Below are positions 1 to 7,924 of a DNA stretch of 64,000 nucleotides, one piece after another. The stretch is taken from contig NZ_CP025624.1 in NCBI RefSeq assembly GCF_002874965.1, positions 496,001 to 560,000 of the forward strand, written 5' to 3'. The notes below the pieces were generated by a model. The model saw only the letters and a list, made by a program, of their open reading frames with translations. It made no database searches and was not told the DNA's origin. The DNA is from Pseudomonas sp. NC02 (GTDB taxonomy: Bacteria > Pseudomonadota > Gammaproteobacteria > Pseudomonadales > Pseudomonadaceae). The first letter of the stretch is position 1; every line of letters starts with the position of its first letter. The position numbers were made by a program, and so were the translations under genes.

Positions 1-1089
1 CAGGTGACGCATGCAGGGCGCCAGCCTCAGGTGCTGGAGGAGTCGACCATCGACGCCTCAGGTGATGAATCGGCTCAGGGCTACAGCAATCACTTTGTCG
101 TAACGCCATGGGAGGTGCCGTTTCGAACACCGCTGCTGGTATCGCGACCGCCGGTGTCTGGCTATCAAAACGCCGTGGTTACAGGGCCGGCAGGCAGCGA
201 GATCCATTGTGACGAGTATGGCCGGGTCAAGGTGCAGATGGCCTGGGATCGCGCCGGGGAGCACGACGAACATTCCAGTTGCTGGCTGCGGGTGGCCAGT
301 GGCTGGGCCCATGAGCACTACGGCTCGGTGTTGATCCCGCGGGTAGGCATGGAGGTGCTGGTGGGTTTCGTCGACGGCGACGCCGACACGCCGCTGGTGG
401 TCGGTTGCCTGGCCAATGCCGCCACGCCGGTGCCGCTGGACCTGCCAGCCGACAAGACCCGCAGCATCTTCCGTAGCCAGACCAGCCCCGGCGGCGGTGG
501 CTACAACGAGCTGCGCATCGAGGACCGCAAGGGTGCCGAGGAAATCTACCTGCGCGCCCAGCGCAACTGGACCCAGCATGTACTGCACGACCAGCACGTG
601 CAGGTCGACAACCAGCGCGACGTGATCGTCAAAGGCCTTGATCGTCACGAGCTTCAGGGCGAAGAACAGCGCACCACCCACGGCAACCGCCTGACCGAAC
701 TCAAGCAGGACGATCACCTGATGGTCGCGGGCTCCCAGCAGGTACGTGCCGGGTTGACCATTCACATCGGTGCCGGGAAAAACGTCGTTATTGATGCGGG
801 TGCCAGCGTGACCCTCCAGGCCGGTGGGCAGTGGATCAACGTTTCGGCGGGCGGGATTTTCAGCAGCACGCAAATCCAGCTTGGCGGCGCCCCGGCACCG
901 GCGGGAGCGCCGCTGACGCCGGGGCTGCAGGAAAAGTTGCTGGCGGTAATACCTGCACCGTTGAGTGCCGTCCAGGTGTTAAGCCTGAAGCGCAGCGCAC
1001 CCTTTTGCGAAGAGTGCGAGCGCTGCAGGAATGGCGTGTGCAATACGCCCCTGCATCGCAATACATCACTGCCCGCGGGTGCGCCATGA
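1..1089 (+). CDS. vgrG: Type VI secretion tip protein VgrG (3' part, cut by window start)
   Basis: This is the C-terminal part of a VgrG spike protein, which caps the Hcp tube of the type VI secretion system and carries effectors out of the cell. The gene enters from the left edge, so its start is not visible. The first residues belong to the end of the gp27-like hub. An OB-fold/gp5-like region follows, with the family pattern DEYGRVKVQMAWDR, SSCWLRVASGWA and GDADTPLVVG. Next comes a beta-helix stalk of the DUF2345 type (IGAGKNVVIDAGASVTLQAG). After the stalk there is a proline-rich linker and an unusual tail with CEECERCRNGVC. The stop overlaps the next start as ATGA, so the two genes are translationally coupled. 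The family call is firm; the function of the tail is unknown. Confidence 0.93.
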   Translation, partial: QVTHAGRQPQVLEESTIDASGDESAQGYSNHFVVTPWEVPFRTPLLVSRPPVSGYQNAVVTGPAGSEIHCDEYGRVKVQMAWDRAGEHDEHSSCWLRVASGWAHEHYGSVLIPRVGMEVLVGFVDGDADTPLVVGCLANAATPVPLDLPADKTRSIFRSQTSPGGGGYNELRIEDRKGAEEIYLRAQRNWTQHVLHDQHVQVDNQRDVIVKGLDRHELQGEEQRTTHGNRLTELKQDDHLMVAGSQQVRAGLTIHIGAGKNVVIDAGASVTLQAGGQWINVSAGGIFSSTQIQLGGAPAPAGAPLTPGLQEKLLAVIPAPLSAVQVLSLKRSAPFCEECERCRNGVCNTPLHRNTSLPAGAP

Positions 1090-1799
1090 TTTCTCCCGGG
1101 CAGTGGCTTGAGGCTGCGCCGTTGCAGGCGGGCGAGCAGTTGTTTGTGGTGATGGGCAATGCCAGCGACTGCAAGCCGCTCGATGCGTGGCGGCGTACCG
1201 ACGGACGTGCACTTAGCCCCATCTGGGCGGGCAGCGAGTATGCAGCGTGGGAGGAGGTCATGCCCTACGTCGCGGTGGTCGCCGTCGACAGCGCTTTTTT
1301 GAAATGGGCCGCTGAATGTGAAGGTATCGACTGGGGTTGGCTGGCGGTGTCGTCCTGTTCCTTGCACACCGTCGTCGAGCATCTGCGCAGCCTGACCAAG
1401 GTACTGTTGCCGGAAGGGCCGGCGGTGTTCTTTCGCTTCTGGGACGGTGCTTATGTCCTGCCTGTGTTGCAGGCGCTGGGGCCACAGGCAAAGGAGTTGC
1501 TCCCGGTGTTCAGTCGCTACTGGATCAATGGTCGCCAGCATGAGGTAGCGGTTACGGCAGCGGGAGCGGCAAAGCCCGGCCCATGGTGGCAAGTGCCGCC
1601 GCATGTTCTCCAGCACCTGGGTGAGCAATCGAGCGTTACGCAGGTGGACAACCTGTTGCAATGGCTGGAAGAACAGCGCCCGGACCTATACAGCGCCTTT
1701 GTGCCAGCGACCTTGAAGCACAAGGTCGCCTACTTCGTGCGCCGGCCGGATGTCAGCCATCAGGCGCTGGCCGCCTGGCTGGCCTCAGAGCTGGGTTGA
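1086..1799 (+). CDS. DUF4123 domain protein, probable VgrG-effector adaptor
   Basis: This 237-residue protein begins at the ATG that overlaps the vgrG stop. It resembles DUF4123 proteins (the VasW/Tap-1/TEC type), which in known systems load a cargo effector onto the neighbouring VgrG. Supporting features are the early LFVVMGNASDC segment, the central LLPEGPAVFFRFWDGAYVLPVL stretch (here split by ordinary substitutions) and the VgrG-adjacent position. Such genes are normally followed by the toxin gene they serve and an immunity gene. Here the reading frame runs 15 bp into the 3' end of metY on the other strand, so no effector is present. The locus may be a remnant, or the effector may be encoded elsewhere. 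I assign the family from pattern memory, not from a search. Confidence 0.8.
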   Translation: MISPGQWLEAAPLQAGEQLFVVMGNASDCKPLDAWRRTDGRALSPIWAGSEYAAWEEVMPYVAVVAVDSAFLKWAAECEGIDWGWLAVSSCSLHTVVEHLRSLTKVLLPEGPAVFFRFWDGAYVLPVLQALGPQAKELLPVFSRYWINGRQHEVAVTAAGAAKPGPWWQVPPHVLQHLGEQSSVTQVDNLLQWLEEQRPDLYSAFVPATLKHKVAYFVRRPDVSHQALAAWLASELG

Positions 1800-3062
1800 G
1801 GTCAGCGACTGCTGCAGGTCCTCGATCAGGTCTTCAATGGCCTCGATGCCCACCGACAGGCGAATCATCTCCGGCTTCACCCCGGCCTTCGCCTGCTCCT
1901 GTTCATTCATCTGGCGATGGGTGGTGGACGCCGGGTGGCAGGCCAGGGACTTGGCATCGCCAATGTTCACCAGGCGCTTGAAGATCTGCAGCGAATCGTA
2001 GAAACGCACGCCTGCCTCATAACCACCCTTCAGGCCGAAGGACAGAATCGCCGACGGTTTGCCCTGCATGTATTTCTGCGCCAGGTGATGGTGGGGGTGA
2101 TCCGGCAGGCCGGCGTAGCTGACCCACTCCACCAGTGCGTGGTCTTGCAGGAAGTGGGCAATCTTCAAGGCGTTTTCGGTGTGGCGCTCCATGCGCAGGG
2201 CCAGGGTTTCCAGGCCTTGCAGCAGCAGGAATGCATTCATCGGCGCCAGGGCCGCGCCGGTGTTGCGCAGCGGCACGGTACGGGCGCGGGCAATGAACGC
2301 CGCCGGGCCGAATTTTTCGGTGTAGACCACACCGTGATAGGCCGGCTCCGGCTGGTTGAGTCCGGGGAATTTCTCCGGGTACTGGGTCCAGGGAAAGGTG
2401 CCGCTGTCGACGATCACGCCACCCAGCGAGTTGCCGTGGCCGCCCACGTATTTGGTCACCGAATGCACGACGATGTCTGCGCCGAACTGGATCGGCTTGC
2501 ACAGGATTGGCGTGGCCACGGTGTTGTCCACCATCAGCGGCACGCTACGGGCGTGGGCGACGTTGGCCAGGGCTTCGATATCGATGATATTGCCTGCCGG
2601 GTTGCCGATGCTCTCGCAGTACACCAGTTTGGTGTTGTCATCGATCAGCTCGGCGATGGCTTCGGCGGAGTCGTCACGGGCGAAGCGCACGTCAACGCCG
2701 AAGCTCGGCAGCAAGTGGGCGAACAGGGTGTAGGTGCCACCGTACAGCTGCGGGGTGGTGACGATGTTGTCACCGGCACGGGTCAGGGTCTGGATCGCGT
2801 AGTGGATCGCCGCGCTGCCGGCCGACACCGCCAGGGCCGCGATGCCGCCTTCGAGTGCTGCGATGCGTTGCTCCAGCACGTCGTTGGTGGGGTTCATGAT
2901 GCGCGTGTAGATATTGCCGGGCACGTCGAGGTTGAACAGGTCGGCGCCGTGCTGGGCGTTATCGAATTCGAAAGCGACGTTCTGGTAGATCGGCACGGCG
3001 ACAGCCTTGGTAGTCGGGTCCGACTTGAAGCCATGGTGCAAAGCGATGGTGGCGTCTTTCAT
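1785..3062 (-). CDS. metY: O-acetylhomoserine sulfhydrylase MetY
   Basis: This 425-residue, PLP-dependent enzyme of the Cys/Met metabolism family makes homocysteine from O-acetylhomoserine and sulfide, the direct sulfhydrylation route to methionine. It acts in the cytosol. The Schiff-base lysine is K204 in SVTKYVGGHG. The phosphate-binding stretch VSAGSAAIHYA, the DNTVATP segment and the C-terminal RLSVGIEAIEDLIEDL are typical. The length matches the usual 425 residues. The start ATG is followed by the expected MKDATIALHHG. The gene ends inside the last codons of the convergent DUF4123 gene. It stands alone; no riboswitch or obvious operator is visible in the 174 bp upstream that it shares with rlmJ. 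Confidence 0.95.
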   Translation of the reverse strand: MKDATIALHHGFKSDPTTKAVAVPIYQNVAFEFDNAQHGADLFNLDVPGNIYTRIMNPTNDVLEQRIAALEGGIAALAVSAGSAAIHYAIQTLTRAGDNIVTTPQLYGGTYTLFAHLLPSFGVDVRFARDDSAEAIAELIDDNTKLVYCESIGNPAGNIIDIEALANVAHARSVPLMVDNTVATPILCKPIQFGADIVVHSVTKYVGGHGNSLGGVIVDSGTFPWTQYPEKFPGLNQPEPAYHGVVYTEKFGPAAFIARARTVPLRNTGAALAPMNAFLLLQGLETLALRMERHTENALKIAHFLQDHALVEWVSYAGLPDHPHHHLAQKYMQGKPSAILSFGLKGGYEAGVRFYDSLQIFKRLVNIGDAKSLACHPASTTHRQMNEQEQAKAGVKPEMIRLSVGIEAIEDLIEDLQQSLTSTQL

Positions 3063-3236
3063 GAGTTGTTATGACCTCCATGGATAATTGCTCGCCACAA
3101 TAAATCCGCTTTCGCACCGCCAATTAGACTATTTTCGGCAGCGCCCCTGTGTTTGCGGCATAAGCGCCACCTGACGCGCAGCCCTGCACCTTTGCCTGCG
3201 TAAAAGGTAAACTTCGCCCCCTGCGCAGGAGCAACC

Positions 3237-4073
3237 ATGAATTATCGTCACGCCTATCACGCCGGCAACCACGCCGATGTCTTCAAACACCTGACCTTAA
3301 CCCGCCTCATCGCCCTGATGTCGCGCAAGGAGCAGCCGTTTGCCTATCTCGACACCCACGCCGGCATTGGTCTGTACGACCTGCAGGGCGACCAGGCGAA
3401 CCGTACCGGTGAATACCTGGAAGGCATCGCCCGCCTGTGGGGCCAGGCCGACCTGCCGCCGCTGACCGCCGATTACATGCGTGTGCTGCACGAGATGAAC
3501 CCGGATGGCGAATTGCGCTACTACCCGGGTTCGCCGGAGCTGGCGCGACGCCTGACTCGTCCTCAGGACCGCGTGCTGCTCAACGAAAAGCACCCGGAAG
3601 ACGGCCTACTGCTCAAGGACAACATGAAGGGTGATCGTCGGGTGAAAGTCCACCTTGGCGAAGGCTGGCACGTGCCACGGGCATTGCTGCCGGTGCCGGA
3701 AAAGCGTGCGTTGATGTTGATAGACCCGCCGTTCGAGAAGCTCGACGAGATGCAGCGCTGCGCCGCGTCCCTCAAGGAAGCCGTGAGCCGGATGCGCCAG
3801 ACAGTGGCTGCGATCTGGTACCCGGTGAAGGACCAGCGCATGCTGCGCCGCTTCTACCAGGACCTGGCCGGTACCGGTGCGCCGAAGTTGCTGCGGGTGG
3901 AATTGCTGGTGCATCCGCTGGACACGCCCAACACCCTGACCGGTTCGGGTCTGGCGATTGCCAATCCGCCGTGGGGGCTGGAGGAGGAGTTGCGTGAGCT
4001 GCTGCCGTGGTTGTCCAAGCAGCTTGGGCAAACCCAGGGTGGCTGGCAGATGGATTGGCTTATCGCCGAGTAA
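3237..4073 (+). CDS. rlmJ: 23S rRNA (adenine2030-N6)-methyltransferase RlmJ
   Basis: RlmJ methylates A2030 of 23S rRNA using S-adenosylmethionine. The 278-residue protein starts with the family signature MNYRHAYHAGNHADVFKH. It has a SAM-binding YLDTHAG segment near residues 37-43 and the catalytic DPPF motif at 163-166. This is full length for the family (about 280). The start is preceded by CAGGAG at good distance. The gene is transcribed divergently from metY and convergently with msrA. It is probably a single-gene unit, ending at a palindromic intergenic repeat. Confidence 0.95.
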   Translation: MNYRHAYHAGNHADVFKHLTLTRLIALMSRKEQPFAYLDTHAGIGLYDLQGDQANRTGEYLEGIARLWGQADLPPLTADYMRVLHEMNPDGELRYYPGSPELARRLTRPQDRVLLNEKHPEDGLLLKDNMKGDRRVKVHLGEGWHVPRALLPVPEKRALMLIDPPFEKLDEMQRCAASLKEAVSRMRQTVAAIWYPVKDQRMLRRFYQDLAGTGAPKLLRVELLVHPLDTPNTLTGSGLAIANPPWGLEEELRELLPWLSKQLGQTQGGWQMDWLIAE

Positions 4074-4078
4074 CTGAT

Positions 4079-4185
4079 CGTTCCCACGCTCTGCGTGGGA
4101 ACGCATCCTGTGACGCTCTGCGTCACGAATTTCAGAGCGGACGCGGAGCGCCCAGAGCGGCATTCCCACGCAGAGCGTGGGAACG
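4079..4185. repeat. Four-hairpin palindromic intergenic module, copy 1
   Basis: This 107-bp stretch between the convergent rlmJ and msrA genes contains short inverted repeats with 3-base loops. They include an 11-bp stem at 4079-4103 (TTCCCACGC / GCGTGGGAA), a 6-bp stem at 4111-4125 (TGACGC / GCGTCA) and a 9-bp stem at 4163-4183. A degenerate pair lies between the last two. A second copy with the same order of stems lies at 62061-62166. This is a REP-like dispersed element; it may also end transcription from both sides. Confidence 0.85.
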
Positions 4186-4196
4186 ATCTGGTGCAA

Positions 4197-4844
4197 TCAG
4201 ATCGGGCAGGTCACGCCGGTGCCGCCGATTCCGCAGTAACCCTGCGGATTCTTCGCCAGGTACTGCTGGTGATACGCCTCGGCGAAGTACACCGTCGGTG
4301 CTTCTTCGATTTCTGTGGTGATGGTGCCCAGGCCGGCCTTGGTCAGTTCAGTCTGATAAGCCTGTGCACTGGCCTTCGCCGCTTCCAGATGCTCCGGTTT
4401 GACCGCATAGATCACCGACCGGTACTGGCTGCCGATGTCATTGCCCTGGCGCATGCCCTGGGTCGGGTTGTGCAGTTCCCAGAACATTTTCAGCAGCTCT
4501 TCGTAGCTGATCTTGTCCTGGTCAAACACCACCAACACCACTTCGCTGTGGCCGGTCAGGCCCGAGCAGACTTCTTCATACGTCGGGTTCGGCGTGTAGC
4601 CGCCGGCATAGCCCACCACCGTGCTGACCACACCGTCGCGCTGCCAGAAACGACGCTCTGCACCCCAGAAGCAACCCAGGCCGAAGATCGCAAACTCTAC
4701 GTTATCGACAAACGGGCCCAGCAGCGGGTTGCCGTTGACGAAGTGCGTCTCGGGCAGCGACATCGGGGTTTCACGGCCAGGCAAAGCTTGTTCTTGAGTG
4801 GGAAGCACGTTTTTATTCACCAGGATTTCCGAGCGCAAGACCAT
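4197..4844 (-). CDS. msrA: Peptide methionine sulfoxide reductase MsrA
   Basis: MsrA repairs oxidised proteins by reducing the S-epimer of methionine sulfoxide. The 215-residue protein carries the catalytic GCFWG motif with the nucleophile Cys58. Two C-terminal recycling cysteines (C204 and C213) lie in [12 protein letters not shown]. The [11 protein letters not shown] and GSQYRSVIY segments are also typical. The N-terminal extension of about 50 residues before the catalytic core is normal for the E. coli/Pseudomonas type. The gene lies just downstream of dipA on the same strand (75 bp gap), which is the order I recall for P. aeruginosa (PA5018-PA5017). Confidence 0.95.
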   Translation of the reverse strand: MVLRSEILVNKNVLPTQEQALPGRETPMSLPETHFVNGNPLLGPFVDNVEFAIFGLGCFWGAERRFWQRDGVVSTVVGYAGGYTPNPTYEEVCSGLTGHSEVVLVVFDQDKISYEELLKMFWELHNPTQGMRQGNDIGSQYRSVIYAVKPEHLEAAKASAQAYQTELTKAGLGTITTEIEEAPTVYFAEAYHQQYLAKNPQGYCGIGGTGVTCPI

Positions 4845-4918
4845 GATCAGTCCTCTCAGTCAGATTGAGTTACAAGTAAGAATTCAGACTGCCAGTGTGC
4901 CCGAGTGTTACCGCGCTG

Positions 4919-7609
4919 TCAGGCGATTGGCCCGCGAGGATAGCGTTTAAGCATCGTCAGCAGCTCGGCCCCCGGGATTGGCCGGTCGAACAGGTAGCCC
5001 TGGCCGACGTCGCAACGGTGGCGGCGCAGGAACGCCAGCTGCTCGGCGGTCTCGATGCCTTCGGCCACCACCTTGAGCTTGAGGTTGTGGGCCATGGCGA
5101 TCACCGCCGAGGTGATTTCCATGTCGTCCTGGTTGTCCGGGATTTCATGGATGAAGCTGCGATCAATCTTGATGATGTCGATCGGGAATTTTTTCAGGTA
5201 GCTCAGCGACGAGTAACCGGTACCGAAGTCATCCATCGCCAGGGTCAAGCCGAAACTCTTCAGTTGGTCCAGTTGCAGGCGCGTGTCTTCGGTGGCTTCC
5301 AGCAGCAGGCCTTCGGTCAACTCCAGTTCCAGCAGGTTGGCCGGCAACTGTTCTTCCTTGAGGATCGTGGCAATCGAGGCCACCAGGTCCGGGTCGGAAA
5401 ACTGCTTGGGCGACAGGTTGATCGCCACTTGCAGGTTGCCCATGCCGGCGGCGGTCAGCTGTCGGCTCATGCGGCAGGCCTGGCGGGCGATCCATTTGCC
5501 GATGGGGATGATCAGCCCGGTCTCTTCAGCCACGCTGATGAATTGATCGGGGCGGATCATGCCCTTTTCCGGATGGTTCCAGCGTAACAACGCTTCCATC
5601 CCCAGCAGACGACCGCTGCGCAGGCACAGCTTGGGCTGGTAGAACACGTCCAGTTCGTTCTGGGTCAGGGCGCGGCGCAGATTGTTTTCCACGAACAGTT
5701 TGTAGCTGGCTTCGGCATTCAGCGCTTCGGTAAATACCTGCACCTGGTGTTTGCCGTTGGCCTTGGCCTTGTGCAGCGCCAGGCCGGCGTTGCGCATCAG
5801 GGTCTGCGGGTCGCGGCCATGCAGCGGCGCGCAGGCGAGGCCCACGGAGCCGGTGACGCTGATCAGCTGGTTGTCGACGAACATCGGCTTGTCGAGGGTC
5901 GCCAGCAACTGGCTGGCGACCTGCTGGCCGGTTTCAAGGTCGGTATCGTCCAGCAGCACGGCAAATTCGTTACTGGCAAACCGCGCCAGGCTGCCACTGG
6001 CGGTCAGGCTGTTGCGCAGGCGCCGGGCCAGGCTGATCAGCAGCTTGTCGCCGGTCTGGTGGCCGAGGCTGTCGTTGATCCGCTTGAAGTTGTCGATGTC
6101 CACCAGCAGCAGGCTGATGGGGCTGTCGCTGTCCCGGGCAAAGCGTTCGTCCAGGTTGCGGATGAACGCCGGGCGGTTGCCCAGGTTGGTCAGGTTGTCG
6201 GTGTAGGCCAGCCGCTCGATGCGCTGCTGGGCCAGCTTGGTCTGGGTGATGTCTTCGTAGATGCCGATGTAATGGGTCAGCTCACGGTTGTCGCCATAAA
6301 CCTTGGAGATCGACAACTGGCCCCAGTAGGGTTCGAGGTTCTTGCGCCGGCTCTTGAACTCGCCTTGCCAACTGTTGCTCTTGGCCAGGCTTGAAGGCGC
6401 GTCGAACAGCAGCTCGCTGAGGTTCTCCAGTGCCGGCAGTTCCGACAGCTGGTGGCCGTGGACTTCTTCGGTGCTGTACTGGGTGATCGCGGTAAAGCTG
6501 GGGTTGACGTATTCCACCACGCCGTCGCAATTGACCAGCAGGAACGCATTGGCGCTTTGCTCCACGGCTCGCTGGAACAAGTGCAGGGCACTGGTGGCGG
6601 TGCGGCGGTTGTGGTTGTTGATCACCTGGGCGAACTGGTCGGCCAGCTCGCCGGCAAAGGCGATCTCGTCGGACTGCCAGACGCGGGTGCTGCCACTTTG
6701 CTCCAGGCACAACACGCCGACCACGTTGCCATCGACGCGGATGCTGGCGTCGAGCATGGCGTGGATGTCCCGCGGGCGCAGGCTCTCGGCCATTTCACGC
6801 GTGCGTGGGTCGCGCATGGCGTTGGTGGCGTCGATCGCACGGCTGGTTTGCAGGGCTTCCAGGTAATCCGGGAAGCCACTGGCATCGATAGACTCTGGCA
6901 GGTGGTGCTGCTGATCGGCGCGGTGATAAGCGGAAATCGGCACCAGATGCTGGTTTTCGAGGTTCCAGATGCTCGCGCAGTCGATCTGGTAGATATCGCA
7001 GGCACTGCGGGTGATCAGCTCGGCGGCTTCCTGCAGCGAGTTGTTGGTGCTGTAGCGCTGGCGGGCCAGCAGCAGGATCAATTCCTGCTGGGCGCGTACC
7101 CGCTCAAGGTGTTGCAGTTGTTCCTGCTGGGCGCGCTGGTTGAGTTCCAGGGCAATCTGCAAGCGGCTGTTCTGGCTCTCCAGGTCTGCCGCAGGGGCCG
7201 GTGGGAGATCACTGAACAGGCCTTCGACCACCATCAGGTAGCCGCGCAGCAGGTGACGATTGTGTTGTTTGTAGGCTTCACCCAGTTCCAGCAGGCTCAA
7301 CGGGCCGTCGTTGGTGTGCAGGGTGTAGCGCACCAGGTAATGCGGGCTGATGGTCAGCTGTTCCTGGATCGCATCATGCAGCTGATAGCGCGCCTGGGGC
7401 TCCATCAGGCTGGCGTAGGGCGAGCCGATCAGGGCGCACAGTTCCATCGCGGGCAGGCCGAACTGGCGTTCGCAATTGGGGTCGAGGTACAGCAGGGCCC
7501 AGCTAGCCTCATTAAGCCGCTCGAAACGCAGCATACCGAGGCGCGAAGGCACCGGTAATTGCGTCACTACCTCGGCCGCCGTACGGGCGACATCGGGTTG
7601 GCTTTTCAT
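4919..7609 (-). CDS. dipA: Cyclic-di-GMP phosphodiesterase DipA (PAS-GAF-PAS-GGDEF-EAL)
   Basis: This 896-residue signalling protein should hydrolyse c-di-GMP and, as known for P. aeruginosa DipA (PA5017), promote biofilm dispersion and affect motility and chemotaxis. In order it has a PAS-like region (about 25-130), a glutamine-rich coiled coil (about 140-185), a GAF domain (about 190-335), a second PAS (about 345-455), a GGDEF fold and an EAL domain. The GGDEF active site reads ASNEF (545-549), so cyclase activity is not expected. The EAL domain is intact (EALLRW at 672-677, DDFGTGYSS near 793). No transmembrane segment is visible. I chose the ATG at 7609 (MKSQPDVA). A GTG 42 bp upstream is also open, with AGAGG before it, and cannot be excluded. 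Position next to aceF and msrA supports the name. Confidence 0.9.
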   Translation of the reverse strand: MKSQPDVARTAAEVVTQLPVPSRLGMLRFERLNEASWALLYLDPNCERQFGLPAMELCALIGSPYASLMEPQARYQLHDAIQEQLTISPHYLVRYTLHTNDGPLSLLELGEAYKQHNRHLLRGYLMVVEGLFSDLPPAPAADLESQNSRLQIALELNQRAQQEQLQHLERVRAQQELILLLARQRYSTNNSLQEAAELITRSACDIYQIDCASIWNLENQHLVPISAYHRADQQHHLPESIDASGFPDYLEALQTSRAIDATNAMRDPRTREMAESLRPRDIHAMLDASIRVDGNVVGVLCLEQSGSTRVWQSDEIAFAGELADQFAQVINNHNRRTATSALHLFQRAVEQSANAFLLVNCDGVVEYVNPSFTAITQYSTEEVHGHQLSELPALENLSELLFDAPSSLAKSNSWQGEFKSRRKNLEPYWGQLSISKVYGDNRELTHYIGIYEDITQTKLAQQRIERLAYTDNLTNLGNRPAFIRNLDERFARDSDSPISLLLVDIDNFKRINDSLGHQTGDKLLISLARRLRNSLTASGSLARFASNEFAVLLDDTDLETGQQVASQLLATLDKPMFVDNQLISVTGSVGLACAPLHGRDPQTLMRNAGLALHKAKANGKHQVQVFTEALNAEASYKLFVENNLRRALTQNELDVFYQPKLCLRSGRLLGMEALLRWNHPEKGMIRPDQFISVAEETGLIIPIGKWIARQACRMSRQLTAAGMGNLQVAINLSPKQFSDPDLVASIATILKEEQLPANLLELELTEGLLLEATEDTRLQLDQLKSFGLTLAMDDFGTGYSSLSYLKKFPIDIIKIDRSFIHEIPDNQDDMEITSAVIAMAHNLKLKVVAEGIETAEQLAFLRRHRCDVGQGYLFDRPIPGAELLTMLKRYPRGPIA

Positions 7610-7924
7610 GGGGAAACTCGCTTGGAAAAATGCGCATCGCGCCGGGCTCACGCCCTCTTTACTGTTGCCTGCGGCAAGGTTGCATCATGCAGCACAGGCT
7701 GACAAGAGAGGATGAAGGCTAAGTGCTATAAGTGGGTTATCGGCCAGCGAGCGGTTTTCTGCAACCGGGGTGATGGGCGGTGTACAACCTCGATTTCCGT
7801 GTCCAGGTTTTCCCTGGAAAGCAGGCAAAAAAAGCCCCGCCAATTGGCGGGGTTGAGGTACGAGCGTGGCGCTCGGAAATCGTTGAAGCCAGGTCTTCTG
7901 CATGGGCAGAAGACCTGTTGTGGC
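7610..7924. other. Gap between dipA and aceF with three stem-loops, no gene
   Basis: This 315-bp stretch holds the dipA upstream region and the 3' untranslated region of aceF. On the minus strand, directly after the aceF stop, there is a perfect 11-bp hairpin (7891-7901 with 7906-7916, loop ATGG). A 6-bp hairpin follows at 7861-7875 (CGAGCG / CGCTCG), then a terminator. I see no plausible coding sequence here. Short open frames lack ribosome sites. Confidence 0.7.
7826..7852 (-). terminator. Rho-independent terminator of aceEF
   Basis: On the minus strand this reads as a GC-rich hairpin with stem CCCCGCC / GGCGGGG (7835-7852), followed by seven U residues (A-run 7827-7833 on the plus strand). 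It lies about 70 bp after the aceF stop codon and is a textbook intrinsic terminator. Confidence 0.88.

Noticed and set aside
4079..4185. CRISPR-like look of repeated palindromes
   Set aside because: Units are not evenly spaced, spacers are not unique protospacer-like segments and no cas gene is near. It is a REP-type module.
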